A program made the position numbers and the translations under genes. 64,000 bases of DNA from Methylocaldum szegediense. GTDB taxonomy: Bacteria > Pseudomonadota > Gammaproteobacteria > Methylococcales > Methylococcaceae. The notes under the pieces are model-generated. The model saw only the letters and a program-made list of their open reading frames with translations, did no database searches and was not told the origin of the DNA. The stretch covers positions 682,001-746,000 of the forward strand of contig NZ_OX458333.1 of NCBI RefSeq assembly GCF_949769195.1. Reading direction: 5' to 3'. Positions 10,231 through 19,901 of this stretch are shown one piece after another (position 1 is the first letter of the stretch; each line of letters opens with the position of its first letter).

Positions 10231-11511
10231 TCATGCCGCCTGGGGCACACGTGTTAGTGAAGCGCTGCCTCCTCGGCTGGATTCGGTCAAATGGCGAATG
10301 ACCCGAGTGGCTAGCGTATCCGGCGCGATGCGCCCTTGTGCCAGCGCGTAGCTCGCAGCGCTGACCAGATGGCGGGGCGCTAAATCCTGCGGAACGCTGC
10401 CTTGGACTAAGACTCGGACGCCGTCACGAATGGCGCGCTCGTCTTCAGGGCGAAACGGGATAACGTCTACCAGCGCCCGTTGCGCCAGATTGCGTCGGGT
10501 TTGGAAAGCGATTTCATCCACTACGTGGGGGATCAGCTGCTCGGACGTGGCCAGAAGACGCACCGGAAGCCTATGGAATCTTCGCGGGTCGTAAAGCCGT
10601 TTCCAGATCGCACGCAGTAATTCGCCATCCTTGCGGAAGCCCAGGCGTCTCAGCATTTCGGCCAATATGTGAATGCGCAAATAAGCGGTCGGGTGAGCGC
10701 CGCCTGGTCGGTAGGTTAGGGTGCGGGGCGCGGGATGGGCGAGGAAGTTCGCCATGCCGAAGGCCGCCGAAGGTCCGCCCAATAAGATCGCGGCGAGATC
10801 GGCAAAAATTTCCTTGTGCCAGCGCCCGTAGATACGGGTGATGCCGGGGTCGCCGCTGCTGCGCAGCAGCCTCCGAATCACCGCCTGACGGTTCTCCTGC
10901 CAGATGCCGAGATCCGCCTGAAGATTGTGGGCAACCTCGTGTAAGAACACCGCCTGCCAAGGGTTGTCCCTATCCCAGGGAATGCGCACGATGGGGAAGG
11001 GGTTGGGCTCGCCTAGCAGCCGGTTGAGCTGGACTCCGCGGCGCATGGTGGCAGGCGAAAAGCCGTGTTCCATGTAACACAGGGGCTTGAGCAGCGGCCC
11101 CCGGAAGATATAGGGTGCCGCCTCGCGCACAGCGCGGTAGCAATCCGCCGCGATGACGTCGTGGGCGGCCAGCGCAGGAGCGAACATCGATCCGCGCTGG
11201 CTGAAGATTTCGAAAAACAGTCCGAAGGCCCGGCGTGCCCGATCGATTTCCCGCTCCACCAGGGCGATGTCGATCAAAACACGCTGCATGGGCACGCTGC
11301 GCCAAGTCTCCTGGAGATGGCTTAGACGCCGTTCGACCTCGGCATCGATGGTGGCGAGACGCCGGTTGGCGGCACGGAAGTGAGCGGTGGAAGGTGCGTA
11401 TAGCCGGTCCTGTGGACGGATGCCCACCGATTCGGGGTCGATCCGGGCTAGACGGCGGGCTCGTGCCGCCAGTGCCCGAATCTTTACTGCCAGAAATGTC
11501 CGTGTCACCAT
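10231..11511 (-). CDS. HExxH zinc metallopeptidase-like protein of the accessory cluster (426 aa)
   Basis: The motif HEVAH at residues 191-195 supplies two zinc-ligand histidines and the catalytic Glu. About 40 residues later HKEIFADLA supplies a candidate third ligand (Glu234) with Asp238, the ExxxD arrangement of gluzincin-type enzymes. I cannot name the peptidase family. The N-terminal 100 residues are Arg/Ala-rich and helical. There is no signal peptide, so the protein is presumably cytoplasmic or carried by the cluster's products. It lies 26 bp after the 288-aa acidic/basic protein gene and 26 bp before the IS-interrupted gene, consistent with one transcript. A processing protease for its neighbours is a reasonable guess. 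Confidence 0.75.
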   Translation of the reverse strand: MVTRTFLAVKIRALAARARRLARIDPESVGIRPQDRLYAPSTAHFRAANRRLATIDAEVERRLSHLQETWRSVPMQRVLIDIALVEREIDRARRAFGLFFEIFSQRGSMFAPALAAHDVIAADCYRAVREAAPYIFRGPLLKPLCYMEHGFSPATMRRGVQLNRLLGEPNPFPIVRIPWDRDNPWQAVFLHEVAHNLQADLGIWQENRQAVIRRLLRSSGDPGITRIYGRWHKEIFADLAAILLGGPSAAFGMANFLAHPAPRTLTYRPGGAHPTAYLRIHILAEMLRRLGFRKDGELLRAIWKRLYDPRRFHRLPVRLLATSEQLIPHVVDEIAFQTRRNLAQRALVDVIPFRPEDERAIRDGVRVLVQGSVPQDLAPRHLVSAASYALAQGRIAPDTLATRVIRHLTESSRGGSASLTRVPQAA

Positions 11512-11537
11512 GACGCCGTACCCCGCGCGCTCCTAGC

Positions 11538-12404
11538 TTATCGCCCTTGGATGCTGATGGTTACCGGAGCGCGTAGAGTGAAGCGCCGGCGTCGACGACA
11601 GCTGGGACAGGTCACCCCGGTGCTTCTCCTGCCTACCACGGGCACGGCGCGTGATAGCCGGCGTACAGCCTGCGGACTGCGAGCGACGCGTTGAGCCGTG
11701 CGCTGGATCGCCCGGGGGGCCGCCTGGGCCGGAATGCGGCGTTGACGGACACCCCGCTGCACCGCTCTGACGACCGACGGAACGGCTCGGGCCGCCTGGG
11801 GTCCCTGGCGCCGGGCGATGGTTCGAGTGGCCTGGGTGACGCTCCGCACCAAGCGCCTGCGGGCGGGCCGTGACATCCGCGATACCCCGGGAACGGTCCG
11901 CCGAATGGTGAGTCCGGCGATGACGGGGGCTGCGGCGTCGATGCTGTCCTCCTCATCGGCCAGGTCGATCATCTCGTCGAGCGCCTCGAATTCGTCGGCT
12001 TCGTCGGCCATCAAACGGCCCACCACTCCCGCTACACGGCCGATGGCTTGGGTCCATGGCAGCGGAATGGCGCTGGCGATGGGCGCAACATTGCGGGCGA
12101 TGCGGCCCACCACCGGGGCTGCCCGCCGGGCAACCTGGACCGCGCCGCGCGCTACCCGGCCTATGCCGCGCGCCAAACGCCGGAAGAACTCGTCGGCGTC
12201 TTCCGCTTCGAGCGCGTCGACTACCGCCTCCTCCATAGCGTCGAGCATCTCCTCGTCGCCCAGATCATAGGCGTCGTATTCGTCCCAGGACTCAAATTCG
12301 TCGAATTCGTCGTCCTCGAACTCGTCGAACTCGTCATAGGCACGAGCAGGGCTTTCCGCTTCATCGTAAAAGAGATCGTCCATCAGGTCGGTTTCGAAAC
12401 TCAT
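11538..12404 (-). CDS. Acidic/Arg-Ala-rich bipolar protein, paralogue B (288 aa)
   Basis: Residues 1-75 are extremely acidic (runs such as EFEDDEFDEFESWDEYDAYD). Residues 76-288 are rich in Arg, Ala and Val with amphipathic helices (RRLARGIGRVARGAVQVARR). It aligns along its length with the 352-aa upstream neighbour: shared DALEAEDADEFFRRL / DALDADDSDEFLSRL, shared VIAGLTIRR / VIAGVAARA, shared RRQGPQAARAVP / RRQGPQAVRALP, and a common C-terminal LRAPVTISI / LRGPVEIVI ending. Unlike its paralogue it has a CPSC pair near the C-terminus. No enzyme motif is seen. Proteins with acidic heads and helical cores of this kind occur in other bacteria without known function. Confidence 0.75.
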   Translation of the reverse strand: MSFETDLMDDLFYDEAESPARAYDEFDEFEDDEFDEFESWDEYDAYDLGDEEMLDAMEEAVVDALEAEDADEFFRRLARGIGRVARGAVQVARRAAPVVGRIARNVAPIASAIPLPWTQAIGRVAGVVGRLMADEADEFEALDEMIDLADEEDSIDAAAPVIAGLTIRRTVPGVSRMSRPARRRLVRSVTQATRTIARRQGPQAARAVPSVVRAVQRGVRQRRIPAQAAPRAIQRTAQRVARSPQAVRRLSRAVPVVGRRSTGVTCPSCRRRRRFTLRAPVTISIQGR

Positions 12405-12451
12405 GGCTGTTACCTCGGTTATTGCATTGAAACGTTCGCAATCCGCAGGCG

Positions 12452-13510
12452 TTAGCGGCGGATAACGATTTCCACGGGTCCGCGCAGCACCACGCGCCGA
12501 GGAAGCCGACGCCGGGCCACGAAACTCCCGCCGGCCGCGGGAAGCGGTCGAGACAGGCTTTGCACCAGCACGGGCCGAGCCGCGACGCGCGCAGCGGTTC
12601 TCCGTAAGGCGGGGGCCACGGCTGCGGGGCGTGCGGCGGCTCGGCCTACGCTACGGGCGATGCGGGGCAGTGCACGAACGGCTTGCGGTCCCTGGCGGCG
12701 GACCAGGGTTTGCGCCGCCTGGGTCGCACTCCTTACCACCTGGCGCGCAGCCGTTCGTCCTACCGCGGTGCCGGTGCGTCTTACGATCGGGCGGATCGCG
12801 GCACGGGCCGCCACGCCGGCAATCACCGGCAGAGCTTCATCAACGCCTTCGTCTTCGAACCAATCCGCCAGGTCCTCGAATACGTCCATCTCGTTGGAAC
12901 CTTGAGCGGCATGCTGCTGCAACATCGGCAGTATTTGGCTCAAGAGATTCGGCAGCCCGGCCGGCATTCCCGGCATGCCTCCCGGCCGGGGGCGGATCTG
13001 TGTTCCTCTGCGGCGCGGCCTGCGACCGCCGCCGGCGATCGCGCCTGCCAGACCCTGCACGCCTCTCGCGGCGGTCTGGACGTGGCCGGCAACGCGCCGG
13101 GCAGTGCCGGCGGCCCGTCGGACGGCGCGGGCGCCGCGCCCCACCACGCCGGCTATGCCGCGGATGCCTCCGATCAGCCGGCTGAGAAATTCGTCGCTGT
13201 CATCGGCATCGAGCGCGTCGGCCATTACCTCTTCCAGCTCGTCAGCTAGATCGGCTTCGTCTTCGTAGTACTCATCTCCGGAGTCCTCCGCTTCGTCGAA
13301 TCCGTCCTCGAATCCATCGTCCTCGAGATAATCTTCTTCGCCTTCTTCGAAGCCGTCGGTTTCGTCGACCATGGCATCCTCATCCATGCCGTCCTCCTCG
13401 AAAGCGTCCTCTTCTTCGGCGGCATCCTCCTCGAACATGTCCTCGGCCGACTGTGGCGTGGTTTCCCCGGCCAGGTCCTGCATCACTTCACCTTCGAATT
13501 GCTCGTCCAC
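12452..13510 (-). CDS. Acidic/Arg-Ala-rich bipolar protein, paralogue A (352 aa), first gene of the cluster
   Basis: It starts at GTG 13510, strongly supported by AGGAGG 8 nt upstream. Residues 1-105 are almost entirely Glu/Asp with aromatics (EEGEEDYLEDDGFEDGFDEA). The rest is Arg/Ala/Gly-rich, with a Gly-Arg-Pro segment (GGGRRPRRRGTQIRPRP), a second short acidic island (DVFEDLADWFEDEGVDE, about residue 210) and an Arg-rich C-terminal half. It is paralogous to the next gene, 47 bp downstream. Such charge segregation suggests self-association or nucleic-acid binding, which is inference only. No homologue of known function is recognised. Confidence 0.75.
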   Translation of the reverse strand: MDEQFEGEVMQDLAGETTPQSAEDMFEEDAAEEEDAFEEDGMDEDAMVDETDGFEEGEEDYLEDDGFEDGFDEAEDSGDEYYEDEADLADELEEVMADALDADDSDEFLSRLIGGIRGIAGVVGRGARAVRRAAGTARRVAGHVQTAARGVQGLAGAIAGGGRRPRRRGTQIRPRPGGMPGMPAGLPNLLSQILPMLQQHAAQGSNEMDVFEDLADWFEDEGVDEALPVIAGVAARAAIRPIVRRTGTAVGRTAARQVVRSATQAAQTLVRRQGPQAVRALPRIARSVGRAAARPAAVAPALRRTAARVAARPVLVQSLSRPLPAAGGSFVARRRLPRRVVLRGPVEIVIRR

Positions 13511-15231
<1,721 letters not shown>

Positions 15232-15437
15232 CGGCCAGCATGATCATCGTGAATACCCGGGGATCATCGCCCGCCTTTCCATCTTGCTGAGGATCGACAC
15301 TCTGCTAGCATAGTCAGTCCTGCGACGGGGGGAATCGGCCGGTGACCACCATTCGTATCCGCCGGGGCGGATCGCGGCCGACCGACAGCCCGCGCGCCTA
15401 GATGAAAACCAACAATAAGCAGTCGGAGCACAGATTC

Positions 15438-16607
15438 ATGGCAAGACCATTACTACAATTGGCGTTGGACTCTTTGGACGTCGATCAAACCCTAAAGCTG
15501 GCGGGCCAAACTGCGCCGTATGTCGATATCTTCGAAATCGGCACGCCGTGTATCAAACATAACGGTATCGGTCTGGTTACGGAGCTGAAAAAACGGTTTC
15601 CGAACAAGCTGATTCTCGTCGACCTCAAGACCATGGATGCCGGCGAGTATGAAGCGACGCCTTTCTTCGCTGCGGGTGCCGATATCTGCACGGTGCTCGG
15701 CGTGTCCGGTCGCGCGACCATCGCCGGCGTGGTCAAGGCGGCTAACGCGCATAATGCCGAGGTTCAGGTCGATCTCATCAACGTGCCGGACAAGGTAGCG
15801 TGCGCGCAGGATGCGGCCAAGCTAGGTGCCCATATTATCGGCGTGCACACGGGACTCGATGCGCAGGCGGCGGGGCAAACGCCGTTCGCTGACTTGCAGG
15901 CGATCTCGAAATTGAAGCTGCCGGTCCGAGTATCCGTCGCAGGAGGAATAAACCAATCGACCGTTCGCCAGGTCGTGAAAACGGGGGCCGACATCATTGT
16001 TGTCGGTGCTGCTATCTATGGTGCTCCTTCACCTGCCGATGCCGCGCGCGAGATTCGCGACCTGGTCGAAGGCAAGCATCATAAATTCATCATGTCGAAG
16101 CTTGCGGGCGTACTCGAGTCTACCGACGCCAGTTACCAGGCAAGGCTGACAGCGATGCTGGATCGGGCTTCACGCGTCTTTATCGCAGGCGCGGGGCGGT
16201 CCGGCTTGGTCGCTAAGTTCTTCGGTATGCGCTTGATGCACGGTGGTTACGATGCTTACATCGTTGGCGAGGTCGTTACTCCCAGCATTCGAAAGGGCGA
16301 TTTGTTCATCGTCATTTCCGGGTCCGGCGAAACCGAGACGATGTTGGCGTACACCAAACGCGCGAAGGAGATGGGCGCCAATATCGCCTTGATTACCACC
16401 AAAGACAGTTCGTCGATCGGTGATTTGGCCGATGTGGTGTTCCGGATCGGAACGCCGGAGCAGTATCGAAGAGTGGTTGGAATGCCGATGGGAACGACCT
16501 TCGAGCTATCGACGCTGATGTTCTTGGAGGCAACAATAGCCCACATCATCCACACCAAGAAGATCCCCGAAGAACAGATGCGTACCAGGCACGCCAATCT
16601 GGAATAA
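15438..16607 (+). CDS. hps-phi: Fused 3-hexulose-6-phosphate synthase / 6-phospho-3-hexuloisomerase (389 aa)
   Basis: This bifunctional enzyme of the ribulose monophosphate pathway condenses formaldehyde with ribulose 5-phosphate and isomerises the product to fructose 6-phosphate. Residues 1-210 are the HPS TIM barrel (IEIGTPCIKHNG-type motif, LVDLKTMDAGEYE, VAGGI near the end). Residues from about 215 are the PHI SIS domain (AGAGRSGLVAKFF, VISGSGETETM). The start at ATG 15438 matches the start of the unfused HPS in this window (MARPL); an in-frame ATG at 15402 would add 12 residues. The HPS half differs from the stand-alone copy at about 30 of 210 positions by eye. Confidence 0.95.
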   Translation: MARPLLQLALDSLDVDQTLKLAGQTAPYVDIFEIGTPCIKHNGIGLVTELKKRFPNKLILVDLKTMDAGEYEATPFFAAGADICTVLGVSGRATIAGVVKAANAHNAEVQVDLINVPDKVACAQDAAKLGAHIIGVHTGLDAQAAGQTPFADLQAISKLKLPVRVSVAGGINQSTVRQVVKTGADIIVVGAAIYGAPSPADAAREIRDLVEGKHHKFIMSKLAGVLESTDASYQARLTAMLDRASRVFIAGAGRSGLVAKFFGMRLMHGGYDAYIVGEVVTPSIRKGDLFIVISGSGETETMLAYTKRAKEMGANIALITTKDSSSIGDLADVVFRIGTPEQYRRVVGMPMGTTFELSTLMFLEATIAHIIHTKKIPEEQMRTRHANLE

Positions 16608-16842
16608 GATTGCGGCGGGCGGGATTGCGGAAGCCGCCGTGTTCCGCCCGTCACGCGTGTTTTTAGGGGATAGGTACTCGGCGGTCCATCGGTAGCGTCC
16701 TTGTGCTGCGAGGTAGGATTCGCAGGAGCCATCGCGCCTGCGAACGGTTCGTTTTGGCCACTCTGGTAAGAATGGGGGCTGAGCGGGGGGATGCTATGCT
16801 TTTTTCACGATTTCGATACAAGAAACGCCCACCAGAATATCC

Positions 16843-17751
16843 ATGTCGCATCAAGCCGATTCGCTGAGGTCCATCCTGTTCGCCTTAGGCGCAAATGGGG
16901 CCATCGCCGCCTCCAAGCTGTTCGCCGCGATTTACACGGGATCCAATTCCATGCTGGCGGAGGCCATACATTCATTTGCCGATTGCGGCAACCAGGGTTT
17001 GCTGATTCTCGGCCTAAAGCGGGCGAAACGTCCACCTTCGCCCGACTTCCCCTTGGGATATGGCAAGGCAATTTATTTTTGGTCATTCATTGTCGCGCTG
17101 ATACTCTTTAGCATGGGCGGCTTGTTTTCGATCTATGAAGGCATTCACAAGCTGGAGTCGCACGAGGGGCTGGAGTCGCCGTGGCTAGCCATAGGGATTC
17201 TGGTGTTCAGCATCGCCATGGAAAGCGTCTCGCTCTATGGGTGTCTCCAGGAAGTCAACAAAGCTAGAGGCACTCGTGGAATCTTGCGCTGGTTCCGCGA
17301 AACCCGACAGAGTGAGCTAATCGTGGTATTGGGCGAAGACGTCGCGGCTTTGGCGGGTCTGGTGTTCGCTCTGGTCGCGGTGGGGCTGGCCATGGTAACC
17401 GGCGATCCGGTTTATGACGCCGCCGGCAGTATCGTGATCGGCGCCCTACTGGTGCTGGTTGCGGTGGGCATAGGCGTCGAGGTCTCGGAGTTGTTGATCG
17501 GCCAAAGCGTCGAGCCCGAAATGAAGCAAGCCATACGGAATCATCTGGACAAGCGTGAGGAAGTTGCGCAGATTTTCAATCTGATTACCCTGCAACTCGG
17601 CAACGACGTGATGGTGGCGGTGAAGGCGAAGATGCGTCGGGTAGCCGAGACCAACGATATGATCGCTGATATCAACCGTTGTGAGGCGAGCTTGAAGACG
17701 GCGTTTCCTCAAGTGAAATGGGTGTTTTTTGAACCAGACAACATCGATTGA
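16843..17751 (+). CDS. Cation diffusion facilitator family transporter (302 aa)
   Basis: CDF-type divalent metal/proton antiporter of the inner membrane. The expected helices are visible: residues 10-30 with the metal-site motif AEAIHSFADCGNQ just after (about 38-50), helices near 80-100 and 115-135, then GEDVAALAGL, the counterpart of the second metal-binding helix, near 165. A soluble C-terminal ZT-dimer-like domain follows (about 220-302). The Glu in place of the usual His in the second motif is seen in part of the family. Metal specificity cannot be read from sequence. It stands alone, 235 bp after hps-phi. Confidence 0.88.
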   Translation: MSHQADSLRSILFALGANGAIAASKLFAAIYTGSNSMLAEAIHSFADCGNQGLLILGLKRAKRPPSPDFPLGYGKAIYFWSFIVALILFSMGGLFSIYEGIHKLESHEGLESPWLAIGILVFSIAMESVSLYGCLQEVNKARGTRGILRWFRETRQSELIVVLGEDVAALAGLVFALVAVGLAMVTGDPVYDAAGSIVIGALLVLVAVGIGVEVSELLIGQSVEPEMKQAIRNHLDKREEVAQIFNLITLQLGNDVMVAVKAKMRRVAETNDMIADINRCEASLKTAFPQVKWVFFEPDNID

Positions 17752-17981
17752 TTGGGGTTGCACACAGTAGAGCCGGTGCGACGATTCGCACCAGACGGAA
17801 TCAGCCTAAAAGTTGTGGAAATTTTCGATAAGGCGGTAAAGAACATGGTGTTCGATATAAAGGATAGGTCGGGACGTGGATTGGCGTTTTCTTGTCGAAA
17901 TCGTATGGGTTTACAATCGGCATGCGATCGATTGACAGCCTTGCAGCCAAGGAGGCGAGATTCTTTGTGAGGGACCAGTGT

Positions 17982-18854
17982 ATGAAATTGAAATTCGAGA
18001 CTATCGTGTTGTTGATGGTGGCGGCTGCCTTTTTGGCATCATGCACCGGAACCGGCAAGAAGCCAGCAAAGACGGGAGGGAAGCAAGTGTTTAGAGTGGT
18101 CAAGAAACATCAGCCGGTCGCCAGCCGATCTCCAATTCCGACTATCGATCGATCGTCCATGCTTCCGCCGCCGCGCATCCTTGAACCGGGTCACCGGACC
18201 ACGCAGGACGTGCTTGACCTGTTTGGCAGCTATGTCGAGCAGGAGCTCAAGCCTTATTTCCAGAACGCCGGTGTGTCATATCCGCCTAAAAAGCTCACGT
18301 TTATTGCGCTGAAGCAGGAGAAAAAGCTCGAAGTTTGGGCCCGGGACGATGGGGATTACCGGTTCATCCGTGACTACGATATCAAAGCGGCCAGCGGGGT
18401 GTCGGGACCCAAGCTGAGACAGGGGGACAAGCAGGTTCCAGAAGGGATATACCGCATCGTCGCGCTGAACCCTAACAGCAATTATCACCTGTCCATGAAA
18501 TTGAACTATCCGAACGAGTTCGATTGGTTCCATGCTCAGCGCGAAGGTCGTTTCGATCCGGGTTCGGATATTTTTATTCATGGCGACAGCGTGTCCGCGG
18601 GCTGCCTTGCCATGGGCGACAGGGCAATCGAAGAATTGTTCGTGCTGACGGCACAGGTCGGGCCAGAAAACGTCAAGGTGATCATCGCGCCACGGGACCC
18701 GCGTGTTTTACCGCTAGATCCCAACGGCTACGGACTGCCGCCTTGGACATCGGAGCTGTACAGGATGATTTCCGCCGAGATGGAATTTTTCTCCGATGAC
18801 ATCAGAGTTTCGAATAGCCGGTCGTTGTACCCGGTGCGTTCACCGCTTCGTTAA
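17982..18854 (+). CDS. L,D-transpeptidase (YkuD-like) lipoprotein (290 aa)
   Basis: Residues 1-21 form a lipoprotein signal ending in the lipobox LASC, so the mature protein is probably membrane-anchored and periplasmic. The catalytic YkuD signature is clear: IFIHGDSVSAGCLAMGD near residue 200, with the nucleophile Cys in SAGC. This predicts peptidoglycan cross-linking or protein attachment. ATG 17982 is chosen over the upstream 17892 because only it gives a signal peptide; GAGGG lies 10 nt before. It appears monocistronic, followed by an inverted repeat that may terminate it. Confidence 0.88.
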   Translation: MKLKFETIVLLMVAAAFLASCTGTGKKPAKTGGKQVFRVVKKHQPVASRSPIPTIDRSSMLPPPRILEPGHRTTQDVLDLFGSYVEQELKPYFQNAGVSYPPKKLTFIALKQEKKLEVWARDDGDYRFIRDYDIKAASGVSGPKLRQGDKQVPEGIYRIVALNPNSNYHLSMKLNYPNEFDWFHAQREGRFDPGSDIFIHGDSVSAGCLAMGDRAIEELFVLTAQVGPENVKVIIAPRDPRVLPLDPNGYGLPPWTSELYRMISAEMEFFSDDIRVSNSRSLYPVRSPLR

Positions 18855-18893
18855 GCAAGCTGGGAGTTAAGGTGGCGGCCATTCATCTGCTTT

Positions 18894-18952
18894 TGGCAGG
18901 CTCAGGAGAGCGTTCGGCAGGTTTGTCCTGAGCCGAGTGGAAAGGCCTGCCA
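18894..18952. terminator. Nested inverted repeat after the L,D-transpeptidase gene
   Basis: GGCTCAGGA (18899-18907) pairs with TCCTGAGCC (18926-18934). An outer pair TGGCAGG (18894-18900) / CCTGCCA (18946-18952) overlaps it slightly, so the two stems compete. It starts 40 bp after the stop codon. There is no T-run, so it may be a REP-type element or a Rho-assisted end rather than a classic intrinsic terminator. Confidence 0.45.
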
Positions 18953-19225
18953 TTAACCAGCTTGTACTCACCGGTGGCCCTGGGCCTATCGCGGGATTCA
19001 ATCAGCGCGTCTGTAGGAGCCTCATGGTTGTTCGGGATCGTTGCGCGCGCTGCGACTCGTCGGGCGATTTCGGGTCCCGGTGGTCAATGCGTTCCGAGTC
19101 TTTTCCGACCGATTGATCGCTCAGAGCCAGGGAAAGACTCAGCTCAACAAAACGCGTACGCTTTGCGTCCGAAATTTAGCCGAAAACGATGCGAATTTCG
19201 TGACGAAACAAGCCGCGATCGTCAA
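18953..19225. other. Non-coding stretch without recognised content
   Basis: Several short open frames overlap here on the plus strand, but none has a ribosome-binding site or protein-like composition. I see no RNA gene or repeat. Confidence 0.4.
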
Positions 19226-19387
19226 TCATGGCGCATTTTCGATGCGATTCGAACTCTGCGCCTGGCTGTGCGCTTCAACTTCGTCGAGGATGCCTGCGAG
19301 ATGCATCCGTAGGATGTATTTCACGTATTTCCATAGGACGGCGAACGTTTGTTCGCTGAGCTCGCGTTCGATAACTGTGGTCGACAT
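19226..19387 (-). CDS. Small hypothetical protein (53 aa)
   Basis: ATG 19387 is preceded by a textbook GGAGG with 8-nt spacing. The product begins MSTTVIERELSEQ, continues through an aromatic-basic helix (VLWKYVKYILRMH) and ends in a polar tail. No family is recognised. The middle could form an amphipathic helix that associates with a membrane. It is isolated, with roughly 370-bp and 510-bp gaps on either side. The strong ribosome-binding site is the main reason to list it. Confidence 0.45.
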   Translation of the reverse strand: MSTTVIERELSEQTFAVLWKYVKYILRMHLAGILDEVEAHSQAQSSNRIENAP

Positions 19388-19901
19388 AACATGTTCCTCC
19401 GGGTTCACGGTGTGCTCCCGTAAATGCGATTTCTATGATTCGCTGGCGACAGGGAATCGAATCCCAACGATTCAGATAATCGTCGTTGAATCGTGATCGG
19501 CCGCGCCGGAACCACGGCCTAGGGTCATTGCCGATGATGCGAAATCACTGACAAGCCGGCAAAGGCCGCAACCGAGCTGCCTTGTGTTTTTCCCTTTCCT
19601 GTTTACGAATGTTAGCCCAAACGAAAAAGAACCGTGAGCTTTTTCGAGTGACTCATTTCAACGATGGCAAATTTGGCTAAATACGACGAAACTTGAGATG
19701 TCGGCAGCATGCGCTCCCCTTGCAGGCAACACGAGACTTGCGTCACACTGCGCGCCGAATTGAGCGAGATCGGATGTCATCTTTCAGTCTATAAGTGCGA
19801 GAGCCGACCCGGCATCTCGGTTGTCTGGTCCGTTCGCGCTTGTTTGGGGCAGCACACCGGGTGGGAAGCACGCCGCTGCGGATATTACAAAGACAATCAT
19901 T
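19388..19901. other. Intergenic region upstream of the SbmA-like gene
   Basis: About 510 bp with no convincing gene. It should hold the promoter of the downstream transporter-like gene. I see no clear -35/-10 pair or riboswitch. Confidence 0.4.

Noticed and set aside
11691-13249. Several plus-strand frames opposite the two acidic/Arg-rich genes
   Set aside because: They result from the repetitive GC-rich codons of the real genes and give low-complexity Ser- or Arg-rich products without starts.
2962-13510. Idea that the cluster is a contractile injection system or prophage tail
   Set aside because: No sheath, tube, baseplate, tape-measure, spike, terminase or lysis gene is recognisable among the nine.
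18962-19496. Overlapping plus-strand frames of 116 and 151 codons
   Set aside because: No ribosome-binding site, and composition like translated non-coding DNA.
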